From positions 7,219,501 through 7,283,500 of the forward strand of contig NZ_LT629775.1 in the NCBI RefSeq assembly GCF_900105395.1: a stretch of 64,000 nt of DNA, in the 5' to 3' direction. The translations under genes were made by a program, and so were the position numbers. A model generated the notes under the pieces. The model was not told the origin of the DNA and searched no databases. It saw nothing but the letters and a program-made list of their open reading frames with translations. Origin of the DNA: Streptomyces sp. TLI_053 (GTDB taxonomy: Bacteria > Actinomycetota > Actinomycetes > Streptomycetales > Streptomycetaceae). Shown in pieces: positions 56,896 through 64,000 of the stretch (position 1 is its first letter; every line of letters begins with the position of its first letter).

Positions 56896-59800
56896 ATGAC
56901 CGATGGCGGCCACGTCCCGAACGAGGGACTGCCGGAGCACCTGCTCGCCGGGCCCGACCGGTTCGGCGGCCCGGAGGGCGTCGCGGCTGTCGCACCCGCG
57001 CACGGCGTCGCGCTGGACGGCACCCTCCCCGGGGTGCCCGGGGCCGGCGTTCCCGGTGCGGTCCCGCCCGGCGCCGCCGTCCTCCCGCCGCAGGGCGTAC
57101 CCGCGCACGGCGTGCCGGCCCACGGTGTGCCGGCGCAGGCCGTGCCCGTGCAGCCCGTGCCCGCGCAGGGCGTCCCGGCTCCGGGTACTCCCGGTGCCCC
57201 GCTCGGCGCGCCCGGATTCGCCGTGCCCGCAGCCGGCGCGCCCGGCGCCGCGGGTGACGCCTGGGCCGCCGCCCCGCGACCCACCTTCCACTTCGTCGAC
57301 CAGCCGGACGGCCTCGACGACGAGGACGACGTCCTGCTGATGCCCGGTCCGCAGGGCTCCTGGGGCGAGCCGACGGCGCCCGTCGCCGACCCGGCCGCCG
57401 ACCAGCAGACCCCGCCCGGCACCCCCGTCGAGCCGTCCTGGCCGCCGCTGGAGCCGCCCGTGCTCGCCGCCGACCCGGCCGGCGCCCCCCACGGCTTCGC
57501 GCCGCAGGCCGCCCCCGGCGTCCAGACCGTGCCCGGTGCCCAGTCCGTGCCGGCCCAGCAGCAGGGACCCGAGCCGGTGACGGCCGTTCAGTCGCCGCGC
57601 CGGCCGCTGCACGCCGGGCCGCCGATCCCGGACCCGTCCCTGATGACCGGCCAGGTCCCGGTCCGCTCGCTGGCCGACCGGGGCCCGTCGACCGGCAGCA
57701 CGCCCGCGCACGGCATCCCGGTGGTGCCGGCCGCGGTCCAGCCCGAGCCGGCGGCCGTGCCCGTCGCCGTCCAGCCCGAGCCCGTGCCGCAGCCGGTCGA
57801 GGCCGCCGTCCCGCAGCCTTCCGTCGTGCCGCCCGCCGTCGTTCCCGTCGAGGCGCCGGTCGTGGCCGAGGCGGTCGTCGAGGCGCCCGTCGAGGCCGCC
57901 GCCGACATCGCCGAGGCACCCGGGAACGCCGAGCCGGCCACCGTCGAACCGGCCGTCGAACCGGTCGCCGTCGCTGCCGGGGCCCCGGTCGAGGGTCCCG
58001 CCGCCGAGGTTCCCGTGGCGGAGGTTCCCGCCGCCGAGGCCGAGGCCGCCGCCGATGCGCAGACCGGAGGCGGTCAGCCGCGCCGCATCTCCGCCTTCCT
58101 CGCCGCGCCGACCCCGCACGGCCTCCCGCAGGTCGAGCCGGTCGCCGAGCCCGTCGCCGAACCGCTGGTGGAGCACTCCGCCCCGGCCGCCGTCGGGACG
58201 GAGGCTCAGCAGTCCGCCCCCATAGCGCCCGTCGCCGACCCGGCCGAGTCGGCCGAGCCCACCGCGCAGACCGGGCCCGAGGCCGTAGAGCCTGCCGCGC
58301 CCGTCGCCGTCGAGCCGGCCCCGGCCGAGCAGCCCGAGCCTGCGGCGGAGGCCGCCGGGCCCGAGGGCGGGGCGCCCGTCGAGCCGGTGGCCGCGCCCGA
58401 CCCGACCGCCGCCGAGGCCGCCGCCGACGCCGGGGTCCAGGCCCCGGAGGTGTCCGCCGAGACCGCCGCGGGTACCGGTGAGATGCCCTCCGGCCAGCCC
58501 GTCGCCGCCCCGGCGGAGGTTCCGGCCGAGCCGGTGTCCGCCGCCTCCGCCGCCTCCGCCGAGTCGGCCGAGGCCCCCGCCGGGGAGCAGCCCGAGGTCG
58601 AGCAGCACGTCGTTCCGACGGACGCCGTGACCGCCGAACTGCCCGCCACCGACGCAGCCGAGGCAGCCGGGGCCGCCCCGGCCCCGCACGCCGAGGACGG
58701 CACCCCGGCCGGGCCGACCGCCGTCGCCGAGCCCGCCACTCCGGCCGAGGGCACCGGGCCCGCCGACACGGCCGAGGCCGCCGAGGCCCCGGCCGACCCC
58801 GCCGAGGCCCCGGCCGACCCCGCCGAAGCGGTCGAGGTCCCCACCGCCGGCGCACCCGTCGCCGAGGCACCCGTCGACGCCGAGCCGACCGCCGCGGCCA
58901 CGCAGCCCGCCGGCACCGAGGAGTCCACCGGCACCGGGGAGCCCGCGGAGCCCGAGGAGCCCGCCGAGCCCGAGGAGCCGCGCGGCCCCGCCGCGCCCGG
59001 CTACGACGAGGTCGGCCGCGAGGCCGTCCACCAGGTCATCCGCGAGCGCCGCGACATCCGCAACGGCTTCCGCCCCGACCCGATCCCGCACGAGGTGCTG
59101 ATCCGCGTCCTGGAGGCCGCCCACACCGCCCCCAGCGTCGGTTACTCGCAGCCCTGGGACTTCGTGGTCATCCGGTCCGCCAAGACCCGCCGCAGGATGC
59201 ACGAACTGGCCGAGCGCCAGCGCGAGACCTTCGCCGACACGCTCCCCAAGGGCCGCGCGAAGCAGTTCAAGGAAATCAAGATCGAGGCGATCCTCGAGAC
59301 GCCCGTCAACATCGTCGTCACCGCCGACCGCACCCGTGGCGGCCGGCACACCCTGGGCCGGCACACCCAGCCGCAGATGGCCCCCTACTCGGCCGCCCTC
59401 GCGGTCGAGAACCTCTGGCTGGCCGCCCGCGCCGAGGGCCTCGGCGTCGGCTGGGTGAGCTTCTTCGACGAGGAGGAGCTGGTCCGCGAACTCGGCCTGC
59501 CCGAGCACCTGGAGGTCGTCGCCTACTTGTGCGTCGGCTTCGTCGACGCCTTCCCGGACGAGCCCGAACTCCAGCAGCAGGGCTGGGCCAAGAAGCGCCC
59601 GCTGTCCTGGGTCGTCCACGAGGAGCAGTACGGCAACCGCGCCCTGCCCGGCGAGGAGCCGCACAGCGTGCTCTCCGAGACCCTGCGCGGCATCCGCCCG
59701 CTGGACGCCAAGGCGCTCGGCGAGGCCTGGGACCGGCAGAAGCGGATGACCAAGCCGGCCGGCTCGCTCGGCATGCTGGAGATCATCTCCGCCCAGCTCA

Positions 59801-60738
59801 GCGGCCTGTCCCGGAAGTGCCCGCCGCCGATCCCGGAGCCCGCCTGCGTCGCGGTCTTCGCCGCCGACCACGGCGTGCACGCCCAGGGCGTCACCCCCTG
59901 GCCGCAGGAGGTCACCGCCCAGATGGTGGGCAACTTCCTGGCCGGGGGAGCGGTGGTCAACGCCTTCGCCAAGCAGATCGGCACCGAGGTCTGCGTCGTC
60001 GACGTCGGCGTGGCCGCCGAGCTGCCGGACGCGATCCAGCAGGGCCGCACCACCGGCCTGCTGCCGCGCAAGGTCAAGCCCGGCACCGACGACATGACCC
60101 AGGGCCCGGCGATGACCCGCGAGGAGGCCCTCAAGGCCCTCGAGGTCGGCATCGAGACCGCCCGCGACCTCGTCGCGGCCGGCAACAAGGCCCTGATCAC
60201 CGGCGACATGGGCATCGCCAACACCACCGCCTCGGCCGCCCTGATCTCGGTCTTCACCGGGATCGACCCGGCCGAGGTCACCGGCCGCGGCACCGGCATC
60301 GACGACGCGACCCACGCCCGCAAGATCGAGGTCGTCCGCGCCGCGCTGGCCCTGCACCAGCCCGACCCGGCCGACCCGATCGGCGTACTCGCCGCGGTCG
60401 GCGGCCTGGAGCACGCCGCCCTCGCCGGCTTCCTGCTCGGCGCGGCCAGCCTGCGCACCCCGGTGATCCTGGACGGCGTGATCGCCGGTTCGGCCGCGCT
60501 CGTCGCCAAGGCGATCGCGCCCGAGGTGCTCGCCGCCTGCATCGCCGGCCACCGCTCGGCCGAGCCCGGCCACCAGGCCGCCCTGGCCAAGCTGGGACTG
60601 CGTCCGCTGATCGACCTCGATCTGCGGCTCGGCGAGGGCACCGGCGCCCTGCTGGCCCTGCCGCTGGTGCAGAGTGCGGCCCGCGCGATGCACGATGTAG
60701 CCACCTTCGACTCCGCCGGGGTCACCGAGAAGGCCTGA
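56896..60738 (+). CDS. cobT: BluB-CobT fusion with a 690-residue disordered N-terminus
   Basis: 1280 residues from ATG 56896 (GGAAGGAG). Residues 1-690 are Ala/Pro/Glu/Val repeats without predicted fold. About 700-920 is a flavin destructase of the BluB type: RERRDIRNGFRPDPI, APSVGYSQPWDFVVI, GLGVGWVSFFDEEEL. It would convert FMNH2 to 5,6-dimethylbenzimidazole. About 925-1270 is CobT: KPAGSLGMLE, FAADHGVHAQGV, GDMGIANTTASAAL, and the catalytic Glu in RLGEGTGALLAL, which attaches that base to nicotinate mononucleotide. The two steps of lower-ligand synthesis and activation are thus on one chain. The long N-terminus is coding: the + frame keeps strong GC3 and ends in the conserved domains. Confidence 0.93.
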   Translation: MTDGGHVPNEGLPEHLLAGPDRFGGPEGVAAVAPAHGVALDGTLPGVPGAGVPGAVPPGAAVLPPQGVPAHGVPAHGVPAQAVPVQPVPAQGVPAPGTPGAPLGAPGFAVPAAGAPGAAGDAWAAAPRPTFHFVDQPDGLDDEDDVLLMPGPQGSWGEPTAPVADPAADQQTPPGTPVEPSWPPLEPPVLAADPAGAPHGFAPQAAPGVQTVPGAQSVPAQQQGPEPVTAVQSPRRPLHAGPPIPDPSLMTGQVPVRSLADRGPSTGSTPAHGIPVVPAAVQPEPAAVPVAVQPEPVPQPVEAAVPQPSVVPPAVVPVEAPVVAEAVVEAPVEAAADIAEAPGNAEPATVEPAVEPVAVAAGAPVEGPAAEVPVAEVPAAEAEAAADAQTGGGQPRRISAFLAAPTPHGLPQVEPVAEPVAEPLVEHSAPAAVGTEAQQSAPIAPVADPAESAEPTAQTGPEAVEPAAPVAVEPAPAEQPEPAAEAAGPEGGAPVEPVAAPDPTAAEAAADAGVQAPEVSAETAAGTGEMPSGQPVAAPAEVPAEPVSAASAASAESAEAPAGEQPEVEQHVVPTDAVTAELPATDAAEAAGAAPAPHAEDGTPAGPTAVAEPATPAEGTGPADTAEAAEAPADPAEAPADPAEAVEVPTAGAPVAEAPVDAEPTAAATQPAGTEESTGTGEPAEPEEPAEPEEPRGPAAPGYDEVGREAVHQVIRERRDIRNGFRPDPIPHEVLIRVLEAAHTAPSVGYSQPWDFVVIRSAKTRRRMHELAERQRETFADTLPKGRAKQFKEIKIEAILETPVNIVVTADRTRGGRHTLGRHTQPQMAPYSAALAVENLWLAARAEGLGVGWVSFFDEEELVRELGLPEHLEVVAYLCVGFVDAFPDEPELQQQGWAKKRPLSWVVHEEQYGNRALPGEEPHSVLSETLRGIRPLDAKALGEAWDRQKRMTKPAGSLGMLEIISAQLSGLSRKCPPPIPEPACVAVFAADHGVHAQGVTPWPQEVTAQMVGNFLAGGAVVNAFAKQIGTEVCVVDVGVAAELPDAIQQGRTTGLLPRKVKPGTDDMTQGPAMTREEALKALEVGIETARDLVAAGNKALITGDMGIANTTASAALISVFTGIDPAEVTGRGTGIDDATHARKIEVVRAALALHQPDPADPIGVLAAVGGLEHAALAGFLLGAASLRTPVILDGVIAGSAALVAKAIAPEVLAACIAGHRSAEPGHQAALAKLGLRPLIDLDLRLGEGTGALLALPLVQSAARAMHDVATFDSAGVTEKA

Positions 60739-60838
60739 CGTCCGTCCGAACCGCTCCGTGCACCGGCCCGAGGGCGCGCCGGTGTGCGGAGCGGCGCCGT
60801 GTCCCAGCACACCCTCACCCGATCCAGGAGCACCGCCG

Positions 60839-62083
60839 ATGACCGCGCCCACCCCGCACCCCAGCACCGAGGGCCGTACCCCCTACCCGGTCGGCCTGCT
60901 GCTGGCCGGCCGCCGTGTCGTGGTGGTCGGCGGCGGCCACGTCGCCCAGCGGCGGCTGCCCGCGCTGCTCGCGACCGGCGCCGACGTGCACCTCATATCG
61001 CCGGTCACCACCCCGGCCGTGCAGGCGATGGCCGACGCCGGTGAGCTGACCTGGCACGAGCGCCGCTACCAGGAGGGCGATCTCGCCGACACCTGGTACG
61101 CGCTGGTCGCCACCGACGACCCCGCGGTGAACGTCGCCGTCAGCGCCGAGGCGGAGCGCGAGCGGGTGTTCTGCGCCCGCAGCGACGACGCCTCCGCCGC
61201 CACCGCGTGGACGCCGGCCAGCGGTCGCGACGCCGGGGCCACCGTGGCCGTCCTCACCGGGGACCCGCGCCACTCGGCCGCGTTGCGCGACTCGATCGTC
61301 CAGGGGCTGCGGGACGGTTCGCTCGCCGCCCGCCAGTACCGGGCCCGGGGGGCGGGGGTGGCACTGGTCGGCGGCGGCCCGGGCGACCCGGACCTCATCA
61401 CGGTGCGCGGCCGCCGGCTGCTCGCCGACGCGGACGTGGTGGTGGCCGACCGGCTGGCGCCGCGCGAGCTGCTCGCCGAGCTGCCGGAGCACGTCGAGGT
61501 CATCGACGCGTCGAAGATCCCGTACGGGCGCTTCATGGCGCAGGAGGCGATCAACCGGACGCTGGTGGAGCACGCCAGGGCCGGCAAGTTCGTGGTGCGG
61601 CTCAAGGGCGGCGACCCGTACGTGTTCGGCCGCGGCGGCGAGGAGCTGCTGGCGTGCGTGGAGGCCGGGCTGCCGGTCACGGTGGTGCCGGGCATCTCCA
61701 GCTCCATCAGTGTGCCGGCGGCCGTCGGGGTGCCGGTCACCCATCGGGGGATGACCCACGAGTTCACCGTGGTCTCGGGCCACGTGGGGCCGGACGACGA
61801 GCGTTCGCTGACCAACTGGGAGGCGCTCGCCGGGATGACCGGCACCCTGGTGCTGCTGATGGCCGTCGACAAGATCGGCGCCATCGCGGCCCGGCTGATC
61901 CGGGACGGGCGGGCGGCGGACACCCCGGTCGCCGTCGTCCAGGAGGGCACCACCGCCGCCCAGCGCCGGGTCGACGCCACCCTGGCGACGGTCGCCGCCA
62001 CCGTCGAGGCCGAGCGGATCAAGCCCCCGGCCGTCATCGTCGTCGGCGACGTCGTCAACGTCCTCGCCACCCCGGAGGCCTGA
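60839..62083 (+). CDS. cysG: Siroheme synthase / uroporphyrinogen-III C-methyltransferase
   Basis: 414 residues from ATG 60839 with CAGGAG. The N-terminal CysG domain (about 15-160) binds NAD: PVGLLLAGRRVVVVGGGHVAQRRL. It is shortened and lacks a clear copy of the usual dehydrogenase/chelatase dimer region. The C-terminal SUMT domain has VALVGGGPGDPDLIT, VRLKGGDPYVFGRGGEE and VVPGISSSISVPA. It makes precorrin-2 for both siroheme and cobalamin. It is 100 bp downstream of cobT. Confidence 0.94.
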   Translation: MTAPTPHPSTEGRTPYPVGLLLAGRRVVVVGGGHVAQRRLPALLATGADVHLISPVTTPAVQAMADAGELTWHERRYQEGDLADTWYALVATDDPAVNVAVSAEAERERVFCARSDDASAATAWTPASGRDAGATVAVLTGDPRHSAALRDSIVQGLRDGSLAARQYRARGAGVALVGGGPGDPDLITVRGRRLLADADVVVADRLAPRELLAELPEHVEVIDASKIPYGRFMAQEAINRTLVEHARAGKFVVRLKGGDPYVFGRGGEELLACVEAGLPVTVVPGISSSISVPAAVGVPVTHRGMTHEFTVVSGHVGPDDERSLTNWEALAGMTGTLVLLMAVDKIGAIAARLIRDGRAADTPVAVVQEGTTAAQRRVDATLATVAATVEAERIKPPAVIVVGDVVNVLATPEA

Positions 62084-62111
62084 GGGCCGGGGCCGGCACC
62101 TGGCCCCGGCT

Positions 62112-62187
62112 CGGCCCCCGTGCCGAGGGCCCCGGTCCGGCCCGGCCCCCGTGCCGAGGGCCCCGGTCCGGCCCGGCCCCCGTGCCG
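62112..62187. repeat. 31-bp tandem repeat
   Basis: Two perfect 31-bp units (62112-62142 and 62143-62173, starting CGGCCCCCGTGCCG) and a partial third from 62174. Non-coding, just after cysG. Confidence 0.85.
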
Positions 62188-62231
62188 GCACTCCGGCGGC
62201 CCCGGCCGGCCCTGGCGCCCCGTCCTCTTCC

Positions 62232-62274
62232 CCTCCGCACTTTGCAAACAGGAGCTGTTTGCAAAGTGCGGAGG
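62232..62274. repeat. 20-bp perfect hairpin with CACTTTGCAAA arms
   Basis: Arms 62232-62251 and 62255-62274 are exact complements, loop GAG. It stands between convergent genes and may be a terminator of cysG, but the arms contain the motif ACTTTGCAAA that also forms the next hairpin. Confidence 0.8.
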
Positions 62275-62311
62275 ACATAACAGCAGGTCAGCGCCGTAGT
62301 GGTGGCCGTTT

Positions 62312-62348
62312 CCCGCACTTTGCAAAGTCACACTTTGCAAAGTGCGGG
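62312..62348. repeat. 17-bp hairpin made of two ACTTTGCAAAGT palindromes
   Basis: Arms 62312-62328 and 62332-62348, loop CAC. Each arm is itself a 12-bp palindrome (62317-62328, 62332-62343). It probably also terminates the phosphatase gene from the right. Confidence 0.8.
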
Positions 62349-62401
62349 GCCACAGACTGCCACAGGCCGCCCCACCCCGCCCCGCGCCACCCCTCCCCAC
62401 C

Positions 62402-64000
62402 TCACTCCAACGGCTGCTCCGTCCAGATCACCTTCCCGGTTGCGGTGTACCGCGTCCCCCACCGGTCGGCGAACTGCGCGACCAGGAAGAGCCCGCGCCC
62501 GCCCTCGTCGGTGGTGGCCGCGTACCGCAGGTGCGGCGACGTACTGCTCCCGTCCGACACCTCGCAGATCAGCGACCGGTCGAGGAGCAGCCGTACCCGG
62601 ATCGGCCCGGTGCCGTACCGGATCGCATTGGTCACCAGCTCGCTCAGGATCAGCTCGGTGACGAACGCCGCCTCGTCCAGCCCCCACTGCTCCAGCCGCT
62701 CCGCCACCGCCGCCCGCACCCCGGACACCGCCGCCGGGTCCGCCGGCACCTCCCACTGCGCCACCCGGTCCGCCGGCAGCACCCTGGTCCGCGCCACCAG
62801 CAGCGCGATGTCGTCCTGCGGATGCGCCGGCAGCAGCGCCCCCAGCACGTCCGCACAGGTCTGCTCCGGGGTGCGCGCCGGCCTGCTCAGCGCCGTCCGC
62901 AGCAGTTCGAGCCCCTCGTCGATGTCCCGCTGACGGTCCTCGACCAGCCCGTCCGTGTACAGCACCAGCCGGCTGCCCTCCTCGACCTCCAGCTCCACCG
63001 TCTCGAACGGCAGCACCGCGAGCCCCAGCGGCGGCCCGGTCGGCAGCTCCGGGTACACCACCGTCCCGTCCGGCCGCACCAGCGCCGGCGGCGGATGCCC
63101 GGCACTGGCCAGCGTGCAGCGCCGCGACACCGGGTCGTAGATCAGATACAGACAGGTCGCGCCCGTGACGGCCGCCGACGCCCCGCCGGTCGCCGACTCC
63201 TCCTGGTCGATCCGGTTCACCAGCTCGTCCAGGTGCCCCAGCAGTTCGTCCGGCGGCAGGTCCAGCGTCGAGAAGTTGTGGATCGCCGTCCGCAGCCGCC
63301 CCATCGTCGCGGCAGCGTGCAGCCCGTGCCCGACCACGTCCCCGACCACCATCGCCACCCGCGCGCCCGGCAGCGGGATCACGTCGAACCAGTCGCCGCC
63401 CACCCCCGCCTGCGCCGGCAGGTACCGGTGCGCCACCTCCAGCGCGTTCTGCGCGGGCAGGCTGCGCGGCAGCAGACTGTGCTGCAGGGTGACCGCCATC
63501 GCGTGCTCCCGGGTGTACCGGCGCGCGTTGTCGATGCAGACGGCGGCGTGCGAGACCAGCTCCTCCGCCAGTGCGAGGTCCTCCTCCTCGAACGGCTCCT
63601 CCCGTTCCGACCGCCAGAACCGTGCCACCCCGAGCAGCACACCGCGCGCCCGCAACGGCACCCGCAGCAGCGAGTGCACGCCGTGGGCGAGCACCCGTTC
63701 CGCGCCCTCGGGGTCCTGCTCCCGCCACGCCCGCGCCTCCGCCAGCCGCGGCTCCACGGCGGGCACTCCACTGCTCAGCGCGCCCGCGAGCGGCGTCGAC
63801 GGCACGACCTCCACCACCGTGCCCACCGGGTAGAACGGCGGGTCGTCCCGCGCGGCCGACAGCGCCGCCCGCCGCATCCGCAGCGGCGCCGGACCCGTCG
63901 GCGGCTCGTCGCCCTCCAGCACCTGCTCGGCGAGGTCGACGGTGACGATGTCCGCGAACCGGCCCACCGTCACCTGGGCCAGCTCCTCCGCCGTCCGGGT
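62402..64000 (-). CDS. GAF-PP2C-HATPase serine phosphatase (SpoIIE/RsbU type), N-terminus outside window
   Basis: 533 codons are open to the right edge in frame, and the visible start of the protein, AEELAQVTVGRFADIVTVDL, is an internal segment of longer relatives, so the gene is partial. Order: GAF domain (LRVPLRARGVLLGVARFWR), PP2C/SpoIIE domain (QHSLLPRSLPAQNALEVAHR, GGDWFDVIPLPG with metal Asp, VVGDVVGHG, LVLYTDGLVEDR), and C-terminal HATPase (LSELVTNAIRYGTGPI, DEGGRGLFLVAQ). Such proteins dephosphorylate anti-anti-sigma factors and act in sigma-factor partner switching. Confidence 0.93.
   Translation of the reverse strand, partial: TRTAEELAQVTVGRFADIVTVDLAEQVLEGDEPPTGPAPLRMRRAALSAARDDPPFYPVGTVVEVVPSTPLAGALSSGVPAVEPRLAEARAWREQDPEGAERVLAHGVHSLLRVPLRARGVLLGVARFWRSEREEPFEEEDLALAEELVSHAAVCIDNARRYTREHAMAVTLQHSLLPRSLPAQNALEVAHRYLPAQAGVGGDWFDVIPLPGARVAMVVGDVVGHGLHAAATMGRLRTAIHNFSTLDLPPDELLGHLDELVNRIDQEESATGGASAAVTGATCLYLIYDPVSRRCTLASAGHPPPALVRPDGTVVYPELPTGPPLGLAVLPFETVELEVEEGSRLVLYTDGLVEDRQRDIDEGLELLRTALSRPARTPEQTCADVLGALLPAHPQDDIALLVARTRVLPADRVAQWEVPADPAAVSGVRAAVAERLEQWGLDEAAFVTELILSELVTNAIRYGTGPIRVRLLLDRSLICEVSDGSSTSPHLRYAATTDEGGRGLFLVAQFADRWGTRYTATGKVIWTEQPLE

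Noticed and set aside
56083..60867. A 1594-codon open frame antisense to the bluB-cobT fusion
   Set aside because: It is Gly/Arg-rich throughout with no motif and mirrors the strong codon bias of the real gene on the + strand, which contains clear BluB and CobT domains.

Overview
The window is high-GC DNA (third codon positions almost all G or C, many GTG starts, AGGAG-type ribosome binding sites) typical of Streptomyces or Kitasatospora. Gene content and order match, from memory, a conserved part of the Streptomyces core chromosome: helicase, infC-rpmI-rplT, pheST, argCJBDR, metNIQ, cobalamin genes, cysG. The GH46 chitosanase closely resembles the well-known CsnN174 from Kitasatospora, which makes Kitasatospora or a close relative plausible. 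No insertion sequence, integrase or CRISPR array was seen.

Layout. 1-4.4 kb: end of a class V aminotransferase, an ArsR regulator with a His-rich tail, a Roadblock-like protein and a Ski2/HelY-type helicase. 4.4-5.2 kb: non-coding stretch packed with perfect hairpins. 5.2-10 kb: regulator/membrane protein pair, 5'-3' exonuclease, CDF metal exporter, ChrA transporter. 10-16 kb: SGNH-like protein, then a gamma-glutamyl hydrolase / GlnA4-type ligase / aldehyde dehydrogenase / SDR set for catabolism of an amine through gamma-glutamyl intermediates; the SDR has lost its catalytic residues. 16-21.6 kb: DUF2510 protein, AA10 LPMO, alanine-racemase-fold enzyme, SseB, DUF1844. 21.7-30 kb: infC-rpmI-rplT with a long leader, an intrinsic terminator and an apparent AUC start for infC; rRNA methyltransferase, orphan sensor kinase, pheST. 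30-32.3 kb: chitosanase under a perfect 21-bp operator, then a conserved protein of unknown function followed by an RNA region with two circularly permuted tRNA-like genes. 32.3-41 kb: 3-hydroxybutyryl-CoA dehydrogenase, SDR, ketopantoate-reductase-like protein, deacetylase lipoprotein, DUF574 and RsmC-like methyltransferases, HD and S4 proteins. 41.3-49.2 kb: complete arginine cluster argCJBDR-GH with two ArgR-controlled promoters. 49.2-54.7 kb: sigma-region-4 fragment, two GNATs, metNIQ preceded by a Cys/Met leader peptide. 54.9-62.1 kb: cobalamin/siroheme genes cobL, a bluB-cobT fusion with a giant disordered N-terminus, and cysG. 62.1-64 kb: convergent spacer with tandem repeats and large hairpins, then the C-terminal part of a PP2C phosphatase.

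The most unusual feature is 31861-32236. Two units each place the T-arm and 3' acceptor strand before the 5' acceptor strand and D-arm. In both units the 7-bp acceptor stem and 5-bp anticodon stem can be formed only in this permuted order. They lie directly downstream of a conserved unknown gene (31123-31854), and the whole block ends in a strong hairpin. This is the best candidate for an undescribed system.
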